64,000 nucleotides of DNA from contig NZ_CP134223.1 in NCBI RefSeq assembly GCF_031599675.1, positions 4,960,001 to 5,024,000 of the forward strand, read 5' to 3'. Source of the DNA: Paenibacillus pedocola. Lineage in GTDB: Bacteria > Bacillota > Bacilli > Paenibacillales > Paenibacillaceae. The notes under the pieces are model-generated. The model was not told the origin of the DNA. It ran no database searches and saw only the letters and a list, made by a program, of their open reading frames with translations. Below, piece after piece: positions 28,801 to 38,376 of this stretch (the stretch's first letter is position 1; each line of letters starts with the position of its first letter). The position numbers and the translations under genes are program-made.

Positions 28801-30323
28801 GCTTCCAGTCTTCCTGCCTGGCGCACGAATTTATTCAGGACTGCAATCAGCTGCTCTGCGGTTTGGGCCGAGAAAACGAATGGATAAGGTGCTGATGACT
28901 TCACCGGCTCGCGGCGTGTTTCATATTCCTCCAGTACAATATGGGCATTGGTTCCGCTGAATCCGAAAGAACTGATCCCTCCGCGGCGGGGATATTTGCC
29001 TCTTTCCCATTTCCGGACTTTTGTGGGGATATAGAAAGGGCTGTCGACAAATTTGATATATTCATTGGGCGATTCAAAAGACTGGTTGGGGAAAATCTCC
29101 TGGTTCCGCAAGGCCAGCGACATCTTGATCAGTCCGCCTACACCGGCTGCACCTACGGTGTGCCCGATATTCTCCTTAAGGCTGGTGAGGGCGCAGAAGC
29201 CCTTTTTGTCTGCATGCTGCTTGTACGCATCTGTAAGTCCTCTAACTTCAATCGGGTCACCCAGCTTCGTGCCGGTGCCATGGGCATCGATATATTCCAC
29301 GGTTTCGGGAGAGATGGAGCTGCGTTCATAAGTCTCCAGCAGCAGGTCCTTCTGGGCATGCGGATTGGGAGCGGTCAGCCCGTTCGATTTGCCGTCGCTG
29401 TTGATCATGCTTCCGCGGATAATGGAATAGATATTGTCGTTGTCTTCGATTGCATTCTTCAGCCGCTTGAGGATAACAATCCCCACCCCTTCGCCGAAGA
29501 TCGTCCCCTGCGACTCCGCATCGAACACCTTCAGGAATGAACGGGAGGTCTCCACATTGCTGTACTGGTCCAGCACACTGCCCTGGCGGGGGAACAGGCC
29601 AAGCGCAATACCGCCGACAATCGCTGTATCAATCTCCTTGTCACGCAGCGTCTTCACCGCCAGATGCGCGGCCACCAGCGAAGAGGAGCAGGCGGTATCA
29701 ATGACAAAGGAGCCGCCCGACATGTTGTAGATATAATTGAGGCGGCTGGCCAGTATGCCCTCCCAGCAGCCGGAGTTCACATAGTTCGAATCCTCCTCAA
29801 TCTCTGAGCGGTAATTAGCGGTAATGGACTTGTCCTTCCCGATATAAATCGCTGTTTTGCTGTCCTTGACGGCATCCAGCCGGATGCCTGCATCCTCAAG
29901 TGCCAGGTAGGAATGCTTCATCACCAGACGGTGCGTAGGGTCAATATATTTGGCCTCCTCCGGGGAAATGCCGAAGAACTCCGGATCAAAGGTATCAATA
30001 TCCTCCAGGTAAGCGCCCTTCTCCCGGCAGAGCCGCTGCAGGAACTCCTCCGGGGTCGTCTTCAGGTGGTCTGCACCCTTCTGCAGATAGTCATGATCCT
30101 TCGGAATGTACTGAATCCGGTTCTCCGGGAACTCCTTAAAGCCCCTCATCCCGTGCTTGACCGCCTGATAGAACTCGAAGGTATCCTTCACATTGCTGTA
30201 TTCGCAGGAGATGCCCACGATAGCGATATCATCGGGAATAATCTCCTCCAGCAGCGCCTTGCCGGCCGCCGAATCCAGATTTCCTTTTTTGACCTGATCA
30301 AATATATACTCGCCTGCTCTCAT
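25830..30323 (-). CDS. Trans-AT polyketide synthase module: KS-DH-KR-ACP
   Basis: 1497 aa from the ATG (AGAGG upstream; a TTG six codons earlier lacks one). An N-terminal helical docking-like segment (1-30) precedes the KS (about 32-470; Cys212 in DTACSSS, His348 in AHGTGT, His388 in NIGHT). A linker ends in LPTYEFKRQVLW, then comes a DH hot-dog domain (His677 in HRIGG, Asp843 in HPSLLDG; the usual proline of HxxxGxxxxP is Ser). The KR has VTGGYGGIG and the catalytic Tyr in QFSYTFAN, and the ACP has Ser1452 in LGGDSLKA. There is no AT domain, so extender units must come from the discrete AT encoded upstream. Predicted output: one ketide reduced to hydroxy or enoyl level. Confidence 0.92.
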   Translation of the reverse strand: MRAGEYIFDQVKKGNLDSAAGKALLEEIIPDDIAIVGISCEYSNVKDTFEFYQAVKHGMRGFKEFPENRIQYIPKDHDYLQKGADHLKTTPEEFLQRLCREKGAYLEDIDTFDPEFFGISPEEAKYIDPTHRLVMKHSYLALEDAGIRLDAVKDSKTAIYIGKDKSITANYRSEIEEDSNYVNSGCWEGILASRLNYIYNMSGGSFVIDTACSSSLVAAHLAVKTLRDKEIDTAIVGGIALGLFPRQGSVLDQYSNVETSRSFLKVFDAESQGTIFGEGVGIVILKRLKNAIEDNDNIYSIIRGSMINSDGKSNGLTAPNPHAQKDLLLETYERSSISPETVEYIDAHGTGTKLGDPIEVRGLTDAYKQHADKKGFCALTSLKENIGHTVGAAGVGGLIKMSLALRNQEIFPNQSFESPNEYIKFVDSPFYIPTKVRKWERGKYPRRGGISSFGFSGTNAHIVLEEYETRREPVKSSAPYPFVFSAQTAEQLIAVLNKFVRQAGRLEAFSLHNISYTLIHKRNHFKNGIGFEAASFAEFTGKLRAAIGVLASGQSAEGILQGEIQEISGDMKKLMQHRLKTGYDQYMTGELIQLYLEGYDLALEMYPYQDAVTLSLPTYEFKRQVLWANVKKHNTYENSGPSLPVQSTLITKQTLKTGHSDVYTVKLSPDDWFVDDHRIGGQRTFSGTTYTQLAAELAVLYFGTPAFQLEKLYFKNLIQLEDKRREFQIHVGKSSSKQLDIEVFSYENQDMNNYVTHASFTIRQAELEAASEAVDVNSMFEQQLLSADFGSEENNFFKGRWDFAKQNFRLVRPSASEILLSLTLHEQFAGDLQKFYLHPSLLDGILGAMVYERAQARGKSYLPLSYGKFTFTGKAFTGRIYSRTELLYDPAGDHDVITANISVYNELGETIAYLDKYVMKAFANAYFKPHLHEVNWTPSAYRVQETAASAAAGKTVLVVGNGRALELAAAEQREGVDLQDYRALKAFKPAEKYDFVIYAPWFGESLPDTSVTQQEMLHYFDFAKQANSLVKRKGKVLILADNGFALDPADTMLNPLNYSLLSSGRILGLENTGFKTQMLNLAEFDLGKILSIAETEELDGKKMLVDHNQLYEETLVEAKAPADANLQLNEEDCVIVTGGYGGIGMEYIDVLLERQPKLHIAILGRKDSYSALQAKASLTAEESGKLSRMNQVLGKGSNVSFHSCDVSDEEQVKQVVGSLASIGTIAGIVHLAGVPEEGMLFTKSEQEFLNIVAPKVTGTLLLRKYLQGQPLKFFIASSSMTTIAGSAGQFSYTFANAFLEGFRDEAATTVLWPGWKDTGMALQFGDLAAADEHLLMKSLSSPVGREYIRLSLDKKLGKVIAGEFNKAKTAEFLAEYIRMPQQYAGSRAAAAASDVVAEEAAKIQIKEYSALTITGTDSQDEVEKFVTVVFASVLDRNDIDVNKSFTDLGGDSLKAFGIYGPVAEQFKIDMEVADVFIYPTITQLSQYVKDLLEEANE

Positions 30324-30361
30324 TGCGTTCGCCTCTTTCAATGTTTTTGGACTTCTATCGC

Positions 30362-33300
30362 TTATGCCTTCTGGAATCTCAAGAAATCCAGCAGGTCGGC
30401 GGCATCCGGGGCAGCTTCAGACATCACCTGCTGCACCGGTACATGTATAGCCTGTTCCATGAGCTCTGCCTGCCCGTTGATGGTCGGAATGGAGAACAGG
30501 GTGGTCACATCAAAGCTTCCCGGAAAAGCACGGTTAAGCTCATCACATAGCTGCACGATCGTAATGGAGTCTCCCCCCTGCTCAAAAAAACTGAGCTGCG
30601 GATCGTAGCAGTCCTCGCCAAGCGTCCGCTTCCAGGCCTCGGTGACACCTTGCACGGCTGTGGATGCGGCGGCTGACGGAGCTGCTTGCGGCTGCGGGCT
30701 GCGGATACCGGAGACCTGCTCCGCTCTGCCGAACAGCGAGGAGTAGTCCTCGGCTGCAGTCTTCAGCTTCAGCATGGAAGCCTGCCGGACTCCCGAATGG
30801 ACGAACAGATCGATCAGCTTCACGCCATCTCCGCTATGCAGCTTCTCAAAGTAATAATCCGCCTTGCCGGCTGACATGCCGACATCCTCCCATCCGGTCA
30901 GATTCAGGGTCCGGATATTGCCGCCGTCCACTGCCAGCCCGGATTGATAAGCGTTCGCCGCGCAATATTCCGTCTGTCCCATGGCACCGATCAGACCGGC
31001 GACGGAAGCAAAGTGGATGATCTCCCTGGCATGGGGGAAGTATTTGCCGAGGAGAAAGGAGCCGTTGATTTTGCTGCGTGTCCGCCCGCAGAACTCTGCT
31101 TTTGGCTTATTGGCGAACAGTCCTCTTGCCGGTTCTCCGGCAAAATTGAGCACATAATCCACATGCTGTCCTTCCCCCGCGGCCAAGGCCTGCACCTGAT
31201 GCTCATCGGTAACATCGAAGGCGAGATAGCGCAGATTAGCGGGTTGAGGTTCACCCTTCCATTCCGGGCTGCGTCCAGCTGCAATAATGCATGTGTCAGG
31301 GTAGGCCGCAGCCACATACTTGGCGTATTCTCTTCCAATGCCTGAAGCTCCGCCGATGATCAGGAGTGTCCGTCCGGCCAGCTTGCCGGGTTCGTCCGCC
31401 TTCAGCTTCAGGCTCTTGAAGCGGAGCGTCCGGAAATCACCGGCTCTATGCACAATCAGATCCTCGTCATGATAGGAATAGCGGCTGAGCTCCATGGATT
31501 CCTGGCCATAGGGGCTGTCAATCAGCCTGATCTTAAAATTCAGCTCCAGGCGGAGAGCGTAGATCCCCATAGCCACACTACGGCTCAGGGCATTCATTTC
31601 ATCCCGGCCGAACAGTCCGGTGCTGATGTAATGAAACTGCTTCAGACGGTTCCCGCGGTTAAGCTCCACAAGCCAGCAGCCGAGATCATAGGTCTCTTCC
31701 GCTACGGAGGACTCGTCCCTGTAGGGCTTATCCCACATAAAAATGCTCTGGGCTGCTTCCGCAGCCGGCAGCAGCAGCTGCAGCTCAGAGATTTCCCCGA
31801 AGTAATGAACCGGCTCTTCAGGCTGCAATACTCCCTGCCATGACTGATGCATAATCAGCAGCGGCGTCTGCGGCTCTTCCCGTACCTTGAATACCGTTTC
31901 GATATAATGCTCCTGCTTGAAGTAATCCCCCCGGGGCTCCCCGCCGGTCGTCAGCGCATTTTTGACCTTGTAGTTTCTAACCGTAAGAACCGCTCTGCCT
32001 AAACTGTCATACAGATTAATGTCCAAAGATAATATAATATTCCCGATGTTATCCGAAGTTTTCTCGCGTATCCTCAGATCTGAATAGAAGTCACTTCCGG
32101 AAAGTTCGCCGCTGCCGAAATCAATTTCACTCCACAGCCAAGGGAACAGAATATCATTCGGCTCCGCGATCCGGTTCAGGGCGTTGAACGCCGGGTCCAA
32201 CAGGGACGGATAAAAGCTGTATAATCCAAATTCCCGCTCATAGCCGGCCGGTGCCTTCAACTTTACCAGGGCGCGGCCATGGTCACTGCTAACCCAGAGC
32301 TTGTCCACAGTTGCCCATCTGCCGGAGACCTGCAGCCCGCCGTCCCCGCCATCTCCCACCTGGCTGGTGACGGCAATTTCCTGCAATTCCGTTTCGGGGT
32401 CCAGCTCTATGGCGGCAAGCCCGCCTTCACACTTGTGCACAAGCTCGAATTGAAGCCAGTTCCGGTGCTCTCCTGTGACAGCATAGGAGACCGTGCCGCG
32501 AAGGGTTATTTTATCCAGGATAAGGGTAATCGTAAATGGCTCCTGCCGTACCGAGAGAGGCGCCAGAATATGCAGATTCCGGATATTGAATTGTGCCAGT
32601 TCATAGGCGGTAGAGCGCAGGCCCTGGGAGAGGATTTCAAAAATTGCTGTGCCTACCATCAGATGGCTGCCGCCAAAGGTGTGCTCCCTGATCTCCCAGC
32701 ACTGCTGCAGACTCAGCGGAAATTGAACGCTCAGCGTATGCTCCGTATCCAGCCGTTGAAGGGGACTATTGACCGAGAAGGAGTTTCTGTCCAGCGGGAA
32801 CCAATAGGGCTGCAGCTGCAGTTCCAATGCCTTCCCCCTGCATACTCTATTGCCTTCGTAGCCTTCCAGGATGACATGGGCATTCGTTCCTGTCATGCCG
32901 AAGGAGCTGACCCCGGCCAATGAACGCGGAGGGAGCGGGCGGCTTTTGTCCGGAACATAGAATACTGAATGTTCGAACTCAATTTCTCCATTGGGAATTC
33001 TGAAATCGGGATGCGGCAGCAGGACGCTGCGCTGCAGGCTCATCACGGATTTAATCAGTGAAAATAATCCGGAGGCCACATCCAAATGGCCGAAATTCGA
33101 TTTGCAGGCCGTAAGAGCAACAGATTGCCTGCTCACACCACGCTCCAGGAAAAAAGGATTCAAGCTTTCGAATTCGATGCTGTCCCCAATCGCCGTGCCT
33201 GTTCCATGGGCCTCGATGAAGGCCAGCCGGTCCAGCTGATCTGCCAAGGGGCTCCACGCTTCCGCAATCAGGCCCTCCTGGGCCAGCGGGTTCGGGGAGG

Positions 33301-34108
33301 ACATGTTGACGGTATGCCCGTCATTATTCACGGCATAGCCTTTGATCAGGCCATAGATCGCGTCACCGTCACGTTCGGCATCCTCACGTCTTTTGAGAAT
33401 AACAGCGCCTACCCCTTCCCCGATGGAGGTGCCGGTGCTCCGCTCATCAAAGGCTTTGGTCGTGGCATCGGCTGCCAGAATATCTACCAGCTTGTCGGCC
33501 TTCTCGCCGGGCTTAATATACAGGTTGGAGCTGACAACCACCGCATAATCAATATCTCCGCGGCGGAGCTCATTCGAGGCTTGAATCACGGATACCAGTG
33601 AAGAGGAGCAGGCCGTATCCGTCATGACTGCCGGCCCTTTCAGGTCAAAAATATAATTGATCCGGCTGGCGATGGTCGAATTCAGCATGCCCAGCAGGTC
33701 CGGGGTCAGACCTAGCGCCTGCAGCTGCAGCTGATACTGGTATTGCTGCGTGGTATTCACGCTGCCGTAGACGCCTGTCCGTGTACCCCGGATGTCTTCC
33801 AGATAGCCGCTGTCATTCAGCGCCCGTGTTGCGGAGAGCAAGGTCAGCCGCTGGTTGGGGTCCATATACTCCGCACTTTTCCGGGCGATATGATAAAATT
33901 TATGATCAAATTCATCGATGGCTCTAAAATAGGAGCCCTCCATGTAACGTTCTTCATCCTCAGACAGCCCGCTCCGGTTCAGCCGCTGCGCAGGGAACTT
34001 CCCCTTCGATACCTGTTTGCCGCTTATAAAGCGCCAGACTTCCTCCTGATCCCGGCAGCCTGGCATGGACAGATCCAGACCTATAATAGCAATATCCTCC
34101 TTACTCAA
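30362..34108 (-). CDS. Trans-AT polyketide synthase module: KS-DH-KR-ACP
   Basis: 1248 aa. KS 1-420 (Cys167 in DTACSSS, His301 in AHGTGT, His341 in NFGHL). The DH-like double hot-dog spans about 450-720 (His476 in HTFGG, Asp638 in YPSLLDP; the motif proline is Val). KR about 900-1090 (LLIIGGASGIG, Ser1035, Tyr1048 in QTEYCAAN), and ACP about 1150-1225 (Ser1181 in QGGDSITI). No AT or ER domain. It starts at TTG behind GGAGGTGAGGGAG. The KS-DH junction is very short. An Ala/Pro-rich linker (QPQAAPSAAAST) precedes the ACP. Confidence 0.92.
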   Translation of the reverse strand: MSKEDIAIIGLDLSMPGCRDQEEVWRFISGKQVSKGKFPAQRLNRSGLSEDEERYMEGSYFRAIDEFDHKFYHIARKSAEYMDPNQRLTLLSATRALNDSGYLEDIRGTRTGVYGSVNTTQQYQYQLQLQALGLTPDLLGMLNSTIASRINYIFDLKGPAVMTDTACSSSLVSVIQASNELRRGDIDYAVVVSSNLYIKPGEKADKLVDILAADATTKAFDERSTGTSIGEGVGAVILKRREDAERDGDAIYGLIKGYAVNNDGHTVNMSSPNPLAQEGLIAEAWSPLADQLDRLAFIEAHGTGTAIGDSIEFESLNPFFLERGVSRQSVALTACKSNFGHLDVASGLFSLIKSVMSLQRSVLLPHPDFRIPNGEIEFEHSVFYVPDKSRPLPPRSLAGVSSFGMTGTNAHVILEGYEGNRVCRGKALELQLQPYWFPLDRNSFSVNSPLQRLDTEHTLSVQFPLSLQQCWEIREHTFGGSHLMVGTAIFEILSQGLRSTAYELAQFNIRNLHILAPLSVRQEPFTITLILDKITLRGTVSYAVTGEHRNWLQFELVHKCEGGLAAIELDPETELQEIAVTSQVGDGGDGGLQVSGRWATVDKLWVSSDHGRALVKLKAPAGYEREFGLYSFYPSLLDPAFNALNRIAEPNDILFPWLWSEIDFGSGELSGSDFYSDLRIREKTSDNIGNIILSLDINLYDSLGRAVLTVRNYKVKNALTTGGEPRGDYFKQEHYIETVFKVREEPQTPLLIMHQSWQGVLQPEEPVHYFGEISELQLLLPAAEAAQSIFMWDKPYRDESSVAEETYDLGCWLVELNRGNRLKQFHYISTGLFGRDEMNALSRSVAMGIYALRLELNFKIRLIDSPYGQESMELSRYSYHDEDLIVHRAGDFRTLRFKSLKLKADEPGKLAGRTLLIIGGASGIGREYAKYVAAAYPDTCIIAAGRSPEWKGEPQPANLRYLAFDVTDEHQVQALAAGEGQHVDYVLNFAGEPARGLFANKPKAEFCGRTRSKINGSFLLGKYFPHAREIIHFASVAGLIGAMGQTEYCAANAYQSGLAVDGGNIRTLNLTGWEDVGMSAGKADYYFEKLHSGDGVKLIDLFVHSGVRQASMLKLKTAAEDYSSLFGRAEQVSGIRSPQPQAAPSAAASTAVQGVTEAWKRTLGEDCYDPQLSFFEQGGDSITIVQLCDELNRAFPGSFDVTTLFSIPTINGQAELMEQAIHVPVQQVMSEAAPDAADLLDFLRFQKA

Positions 34109-34150
34109 GCTCCCTCACCTCCCTCTTCTTCAATGCTGCATTTACCGTTG

Positions 34151-35311
34151 TTATCCGATCTTCCAGGCTAGACGGTTGCAATATTCGGCAATCTCGTCAG
34201 CCGGAACCTCCTTGGTGCTCAGAATCAATTCCAGCAGAGACAACGTCTGCTTGATATCCTCCGGCGAAGCCTCCTTGCCGATTTGCGACTTGATGCGGTT
34301 ATAGCCGCTCATGACGATATTGTCATAGGCTTCGGCATCCGTGCCGTTATTTTTGGTGGAGACAATGATGCCCAGCGCCCGGGAGAATACATCATAATGC
34401 CGGTTTACTTCAATATCATCCTTCAGCTCTGTACGCAGCAGGCCGATGGTCTCTTCACTATGGAAGGCAAATACCCCATCCAGGGATTTGAACATTTTGA
34501 CGAACATCCCGTTTGGCGACAGATCTACGAAGAGCTGCACGCCCTGGCTGAGCGCATAATCCACCGACGGCTTCCAGCGGACCGGGCTGACCATTTGAGC
34601 GGCAATTTCTTCACGGATATTTGTGAAATCATACAGCTCTGCGCTCTTATTGCTGATCACCTGTGTCTGCAGTCTGGTGCTGAAGGACAGCCCGCCAAGC
34701 TGCTCATAGACCTGTTCAGCCGCTTCCTTCATATAAGGAGTATGGAAGGCTCCGTTCACGCCGAGCATCACTCCTTCGAGCTGGTGATGTTTGACGAATT
34801 CCTGAATGGCCTGCCTTGTACCGGAAATTACAGTTTGCTGCTCCGAGTTCAGATTGGCCGCATAGACCTCATCCCAGCCGGCTGCCAACGCTTCGACCTG
34901 CTCAGGTGCGGCGAATACCGCCATCATTCCGAGGCTCTCCTGCTGCTCAATCGCCGCTTTCATTGCCTTCCCGCGGATATCCACCAGCTGCAGCCCTTCT
35001 TCGTAGCTCACAGCCCCGGCAATGGTCAGTGCGGTAAGCTCTCCCAGACTGTGGCCAAGCACATAGCTGGGATACAATCCAATCTGCTGTTTGTATAACT
35101 GATACATGCACATGGAGCCGACATAGGTGGCAAGCTGCGCTTTGTGGGTGTCCTTGCTCAGATCGGAGGTCAGCCATTCCGAAACCGGATAGCCCAGCTG
35201 CCGTTCTGCCGTTTCAATAAGGCCACGGGCTTCCGGAGATTCCAGCCAGAGCTCTTTTACCTGTTCCGTAAATCGGGTTCCCTGTCCGGGCAACAGTAAT
35301 GCAATATTCAT
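34151..35311 (-). CDS. Discrete malonyl-CoA:ACP acyltransferase (trans-AT)
   Basis: 386 aa. The N-terminal ~290 residues are a FabD-type acyltransferase: LLPGQGTRF, GHSLGE with the nucleophile Ser, the RGKAM arginine that binds the malonyl carboxylate, and GAFHTPYM with the His of malonyl-specific enzymes. A C-terminal ~90-residue helical extension (from about IIVSTKNNG) is of unknown role and occurs in some trans-ATs. It should load malonyl units onto the two AT-less PKS modules. Starts directly after the C-ACP stop and precedes the PKS gene by 43 bp. Confidence 0.9.
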   Translation of the reverse strand: MNIALLLPGQGTRFTEQVKELWLESPEARGLIETAERQLGYPVSEWLTSDLSKDTHKAQLATYVGSMCMYQLYKQQIGLYPSYVLGHSLGELTALTIAGAVSYEEGLQLVDIRGKAMKAAIEQQESLGMMAVFAAPEQVEALAAGWDEVYAANLNSEQQTVISGTRQAIQEFVKHHQLEGVMLGVNGAFHTPYMKEAAEQVYEQLGGLSFSTRLQTQVISNKSAELYDFTNIREEIAAQMVSPVRWKPSVDYALSQGVQLFVDLSPNGMFVKMFKSLDGVFAFHSEETIGLLRTELKDDIEVNRHYDVFSRALGIIVSTKNNGTDAEAYDNIVMSGYNRIKSQIGKEASPEDIKQTLSLLELILSTKEVPADEIAEYCNRLAWKIG

Positions 35312-36802
35312 TTAATTAGCCTCCTTTAGATGATCCATAATTTTTCCGGCCAGCAGTTCCGCCGTATGATAATTGAAGAAATCCGAGATTTTGAGATTGA
35401 TATTGAAGGATTCCCTGATTCTTTTCTTGAACTTCACCAGCAGGAGCGAGTCCATGCCGAGATCGAAAAAGCTTACATTCGCCTGCACTCCCGCCTCCCC
35501 CAGCAGCGCGGATACGATTCCGGCGACCTCGTCGTAAATCTTTCCGCCCGGTGTTTCCGGGGCTGCTTCACCGCCATGCTTCTCTTCCTTCGCAGTGAGC
35601 GATACTAAATCGCCAACCCGTAATCCGCCGCCGGCATTCGCATACAGCTTCTGAAGAATGGAGTGGAACAGCGTCAGCAGTGCCTGCAGATCTGTAAGTC
35701 CGTATTCGCTGGAGATAATGCTGATCTCCCAGTCATTTCCCGTCTTGTATACGGAGAAATGGAGACCATACTTCTCGTCGCGGTAGCCGTGGGCCTCCTC
35801 CAGCTGAATGCCGTGAGCCTCATTTAAGGTTTTGGCGATCAGGCTGCCGGATTTATAGTCAAAGATAATATCCCTGAAAATATTCATGCTGCTCATCCCC
35901 TCCGTGCGGATCAGCTCATCGTAATAATCTCGTCCGGCGAAGCTTGCGAAAATCTGGCTCTGAATGCCGGCAATGAGCTGATCCGTCTCTGTCCCGAGCT
36001 CTTCCTCCAGCTCTATTCCAAACGGAATCAGCTGGACGAAATTACCGAGCGCCTTGTAATTCCGGGGGTCTCTGCCCAGGTAGGGATAGGCCAGATATAC
36101 GGAGCCGCTGTGCAGAAAGTGGGCCAGACTGAGCGAGAAGGCGGTCAGTGCCACCGCGAAATCCGAATGGCGTTTGGCCGGACTGCCGTCCAGGCTGAAG
36201 CACTCGTTCAGGTAATGAATCTCGCTGCTCTGTCTGCCCAGCAGTTTGCTCTTAAACGGGGCATACTTCCCGAAGCTGAGGGTCCGGCCCCCGCCTCCTT
36301 CTGCCTGCATGCTTCCCTGCGGAGCCTCCTCCGGCAGCGGCGGATACAGCTGTGAGACGGCCGGTTCCCCGGACAGATAAGCCTGGGTAAGCTCCTGCAG
36401 AAACAGATTCATGCTGAATCCGTCGAGAAGAACATGATGGGCATTGATAAACAGATAATCACCGGGCTCATCGAGCACCCTGCAGATCAGGAAACGGACC
36501 AGCGCACGGTCCTTGATCGTGATCAGCTGCTCGCCGATGAGACGATCCTTGTCCAGATGCTCAAAGGTTCTAACCTCAATCGTCGGCGGTTCATTCCGGG
36601 TTCTTTTATGAATCTCCGAGTGTATTTCATAGGAGGTCCGGAACAGCTCGAAATCCTCCATATAGCGGGTCAGCAGATTATACATTCTGGGAATGTTGAG
36701 CCCTTCGGCGAACCTCACAAACAGTGGAATATTATAAGCCGTCGGACTAAGCAGGCAGCTGCTTACGATCCTCTTCTCAGTACTGCTAACCATTGCTGAC
36801 AT
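35312..36802 (-). CDS. NRPS condensation-carrier protein (C-ACP)
   Basis: 496 aa. The condensation-fold domain (1-405) has the intact active site NAHHVLLDGFS (about 120-130). A C-terminal carrier domain follows with FFDLGMDSLLLVKF, which resembles PKS-type acyl carriers more than peptidyl carriers. No adenylation domain, so the carrier must be loaded in trans. It may move an aminoacyl or acyl chain between the NRPS and PKS parts; it sits between the A-PCP and AT/PKS genes. The ATG overlaps the end of the previous gene by 17 bp. Confidence 0.85.
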   Translation of the reverse strand: MSAMVSSTEKRIVSSCLLSPTAYNIPLFVRFAEGLNIPRMYNLLTRYMEDFELFRTSYEIHSEIHKRTRNEPPTIEVRTFEHLDKDRLIGEQLITIKDRALVRFLICRVLDEPGDYLFINAHHVLLDGFSMNLFLQELTQAYLSGEPAVSQLYPPLPEEAPQGSMQAEGGGGRTLSFGKYAPFKSKLLGRQSSEIHYLNECFSLDGSPAKRHSDFAVALTAFSLSLAHFLHSGSVYLAYPYLGRDPRNYKALGNFVQLIPFGIELEEELGTETDQLIAGIQSQIFASFAGRDYYDELIRTEGMSSMNIFRDIIFDYKSGSLIAKTLNEAHGIQLEEAHGYRDEKYGLHFSVYKTGNDWEISIISSEYGLTDLQALLTLFHSILQKLYANAGGGLRVGDLVSLTAKEEKHGGEAAPETPGGKIYDEVAGIVSALLGEAGVQANVSFFDLGMDSLLLVKFKKRIRESFNINLKISDFFNYHTAELLAGKIMDHLKEAN

Positions 36803-38366
36803 TGTCCGCGATCTCTCCTATTGTTCTGCTGAACAGCGTATCGAGGTCCAGCTGATACCCCTTGCTTCCCAGCTGCCAGATGATCTCCATCGCCTTGATG
36901 GAATCCCCGCCCACATCCAGGAACGTCTGCTCTGCGGTTAATTCGCTGCTCAGCACACTCGTCATCACCTTCATAATTTCAATCCGGCTCTCATTGGCCT
37001 TACAATTGCCACTTATAATCTCCTGGATGTCCGTTTTGCCGTTCGTATTCATAGGAATAATATCCACCACCTTCACTGTAGGAACCATATACTCAGGCAG
37101 CCGGCTTCTCAAATGGCCCCGCAGCTGCTCCAGATTGACCTGATCCTTCACGTAGAGCGTGAGCCGTTTACCGTCATAATGCGCCAGGCAATCCTTTTGC
37201 AGGCCGAAGTCATAGGCACATTTCTCCACTTCCCCCAGCTCAATGCGGTAGCCGGAGATTTTGACCTGCCTGTCCTTCCGTTCGACGTAGACAATCTCAC
37301 CAGCATCATTAAGGTACACGGCATCACCGGTACGGTAAAAGCGTACTCCATCCTGCTGAAGCAGGACTCTGCGGCTGGCCTCTTCATCTCCCAGATAGCC
37401 GCGCATCACACCGGAATCCGCAATCAGAAGCTCCCCTTGCTGCCCTTGCGGCACCTGAAGGTTATTGTCGCCTACAATCATGAACGTTCCCTGGTCAAAC
37501 AGTCTGCCGATAGGCATATCTTGTTCGGCACCAGTGACTTTGTGGGAGGTGGCAAAAACGGTCGTCTCCGTGGGTCCGTATACATGCAGGACGGTGCAGT
37601 GCCGGGCGGCTTCCTGCAGATGATGCACCGAGCAGCGCTCACCGCCGGTCAGAACCAGCGATACCTTCCTGAACAGCTCCGGGGCCTCATCCACATACAG
37701 ATTGAACAGCCGTGTGGTCAGAAACAGGGTGTCGATATCCTTGAACCTTTCAGGTACATTTTCGCAATCCAGGCTGTCATCTTTACTGATCAGCTTCAGC
37801 GTCATGCCGTTCAGCAGCCCGCCAAAAATCTCATACACCGAGGCATCGAACTCCAGCGGAGCCAGCTGGCCCATTACATTGCCGCTGTAGAAGCTGGGTT
37901 CATTCACAATTTTGGCGATCGAATGATCTTCAATAGCTACCGCCTTCGGCTCTCCCGTTGAGCCTGAGGTGAAGATAATGTACAGCAGGCTGTCCGGCTT
38001 TCTTACCGCTTCCGGAAGCTCGTCTGCATGGCCGCCTTCTGCCCAGTCTACCTGATGCACACTAAGCTTGGCCTGAACCAGCGCCTTCATCTTCTCCTTG
38101 CGGTAGTCCGGATAGGCTTCAGGAATGACACAATAGGCGGCTCCGGCCCGGATGGTGCCGATCATGAGTGCAATAGCTTCGATTCTGCTGACGCATTCGA
38201 TGGCGACCACATCCCCTTCACCGACTCCCTGCCTGCGCAGACAGGCGGCAATCCCGCGGGTTAGCTCGTCCAGCTGCTGATAGGTAAGGGTGCGGGTATC
38301 GTCCAGAATCGCCTGTTTATCCTGGTATATATTAAACTTTTTGTTAAATATTTCTGATAAATTCAT
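36786..38366 (-). CDS. NRPS adenylation-carrier protein (A-PCP)
   Basis: 526 aa. The adenylation domain (1-450) has FTSGSTGEPKAV (A3), EFDASVYEIFGG (A4 with the amino-group Asp), HVYGPTETTV (A5), YRTGD (A7), ERKDRQVKISGYRI (A8) and TNGKTD (A10). The carrier domain has Ser489 in DVGGDSIKA, a canonical motif. It activates and holds one alpha-amino acid; pocket residues begin Asp-Ala-Tyr, not enough for a substrate call by eye. It lies 10 bp after the stand-alone condensation gene. Confidence 0.92.
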   Translation of the reverse strand: MNLSEIFNKKFNIYQDKQAILDDTRTLTYQQLDELTRGIAACLRRQGVGEGDVVAIECVSRIEAIALMIGTIRAGAAYCVIPEAYPDYRKEKMKALVQAKLSVHQVDWAEGGHADELPEAVRKPDSLLYIIFTSGSTGEPKAVAIEDHSIAKIVNEPSFYSGNVMGQLAPLEFDASVYEIFGGLLNGMTLKLISKDDSLDCENVPERFKDIDTLFLTTRLFNLYVDEAPELFRKVSLVLTGGERCSVHHLQEAARHCTVLHVYGPTETTVFATSHKVTGAEQDMPIGRLFDQGTFMIVGDNNLQVPQGQQGELLIADSGVMRGYLGDEEASRRVLLQQDGVRFYRTGDAVYLNDAGEIVYVERKDRQVKISGYRIELGEVEKCAYDFGLQKDCLAHYDGKRLTLYVKDQVNLEQLRGHLRSRLPEYMVPTVKVVDIIPMNTNGKTDIQEIISGNCKANESRIEIMKVMTSVLSSELTAEQTFLDVGGDSIKAMEIIWQLGSKGYQLDLDTLFSRTIGEIADNVSNG

Positions 38367-38376
38367 ATTGAGCCCC

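Noticed and set aside
30324-30341. TTG start six codons before the PKS ATG
   Set aside because: No ribosome site precedes the TTG; AGAGG is well placed for the ATG at 30323.
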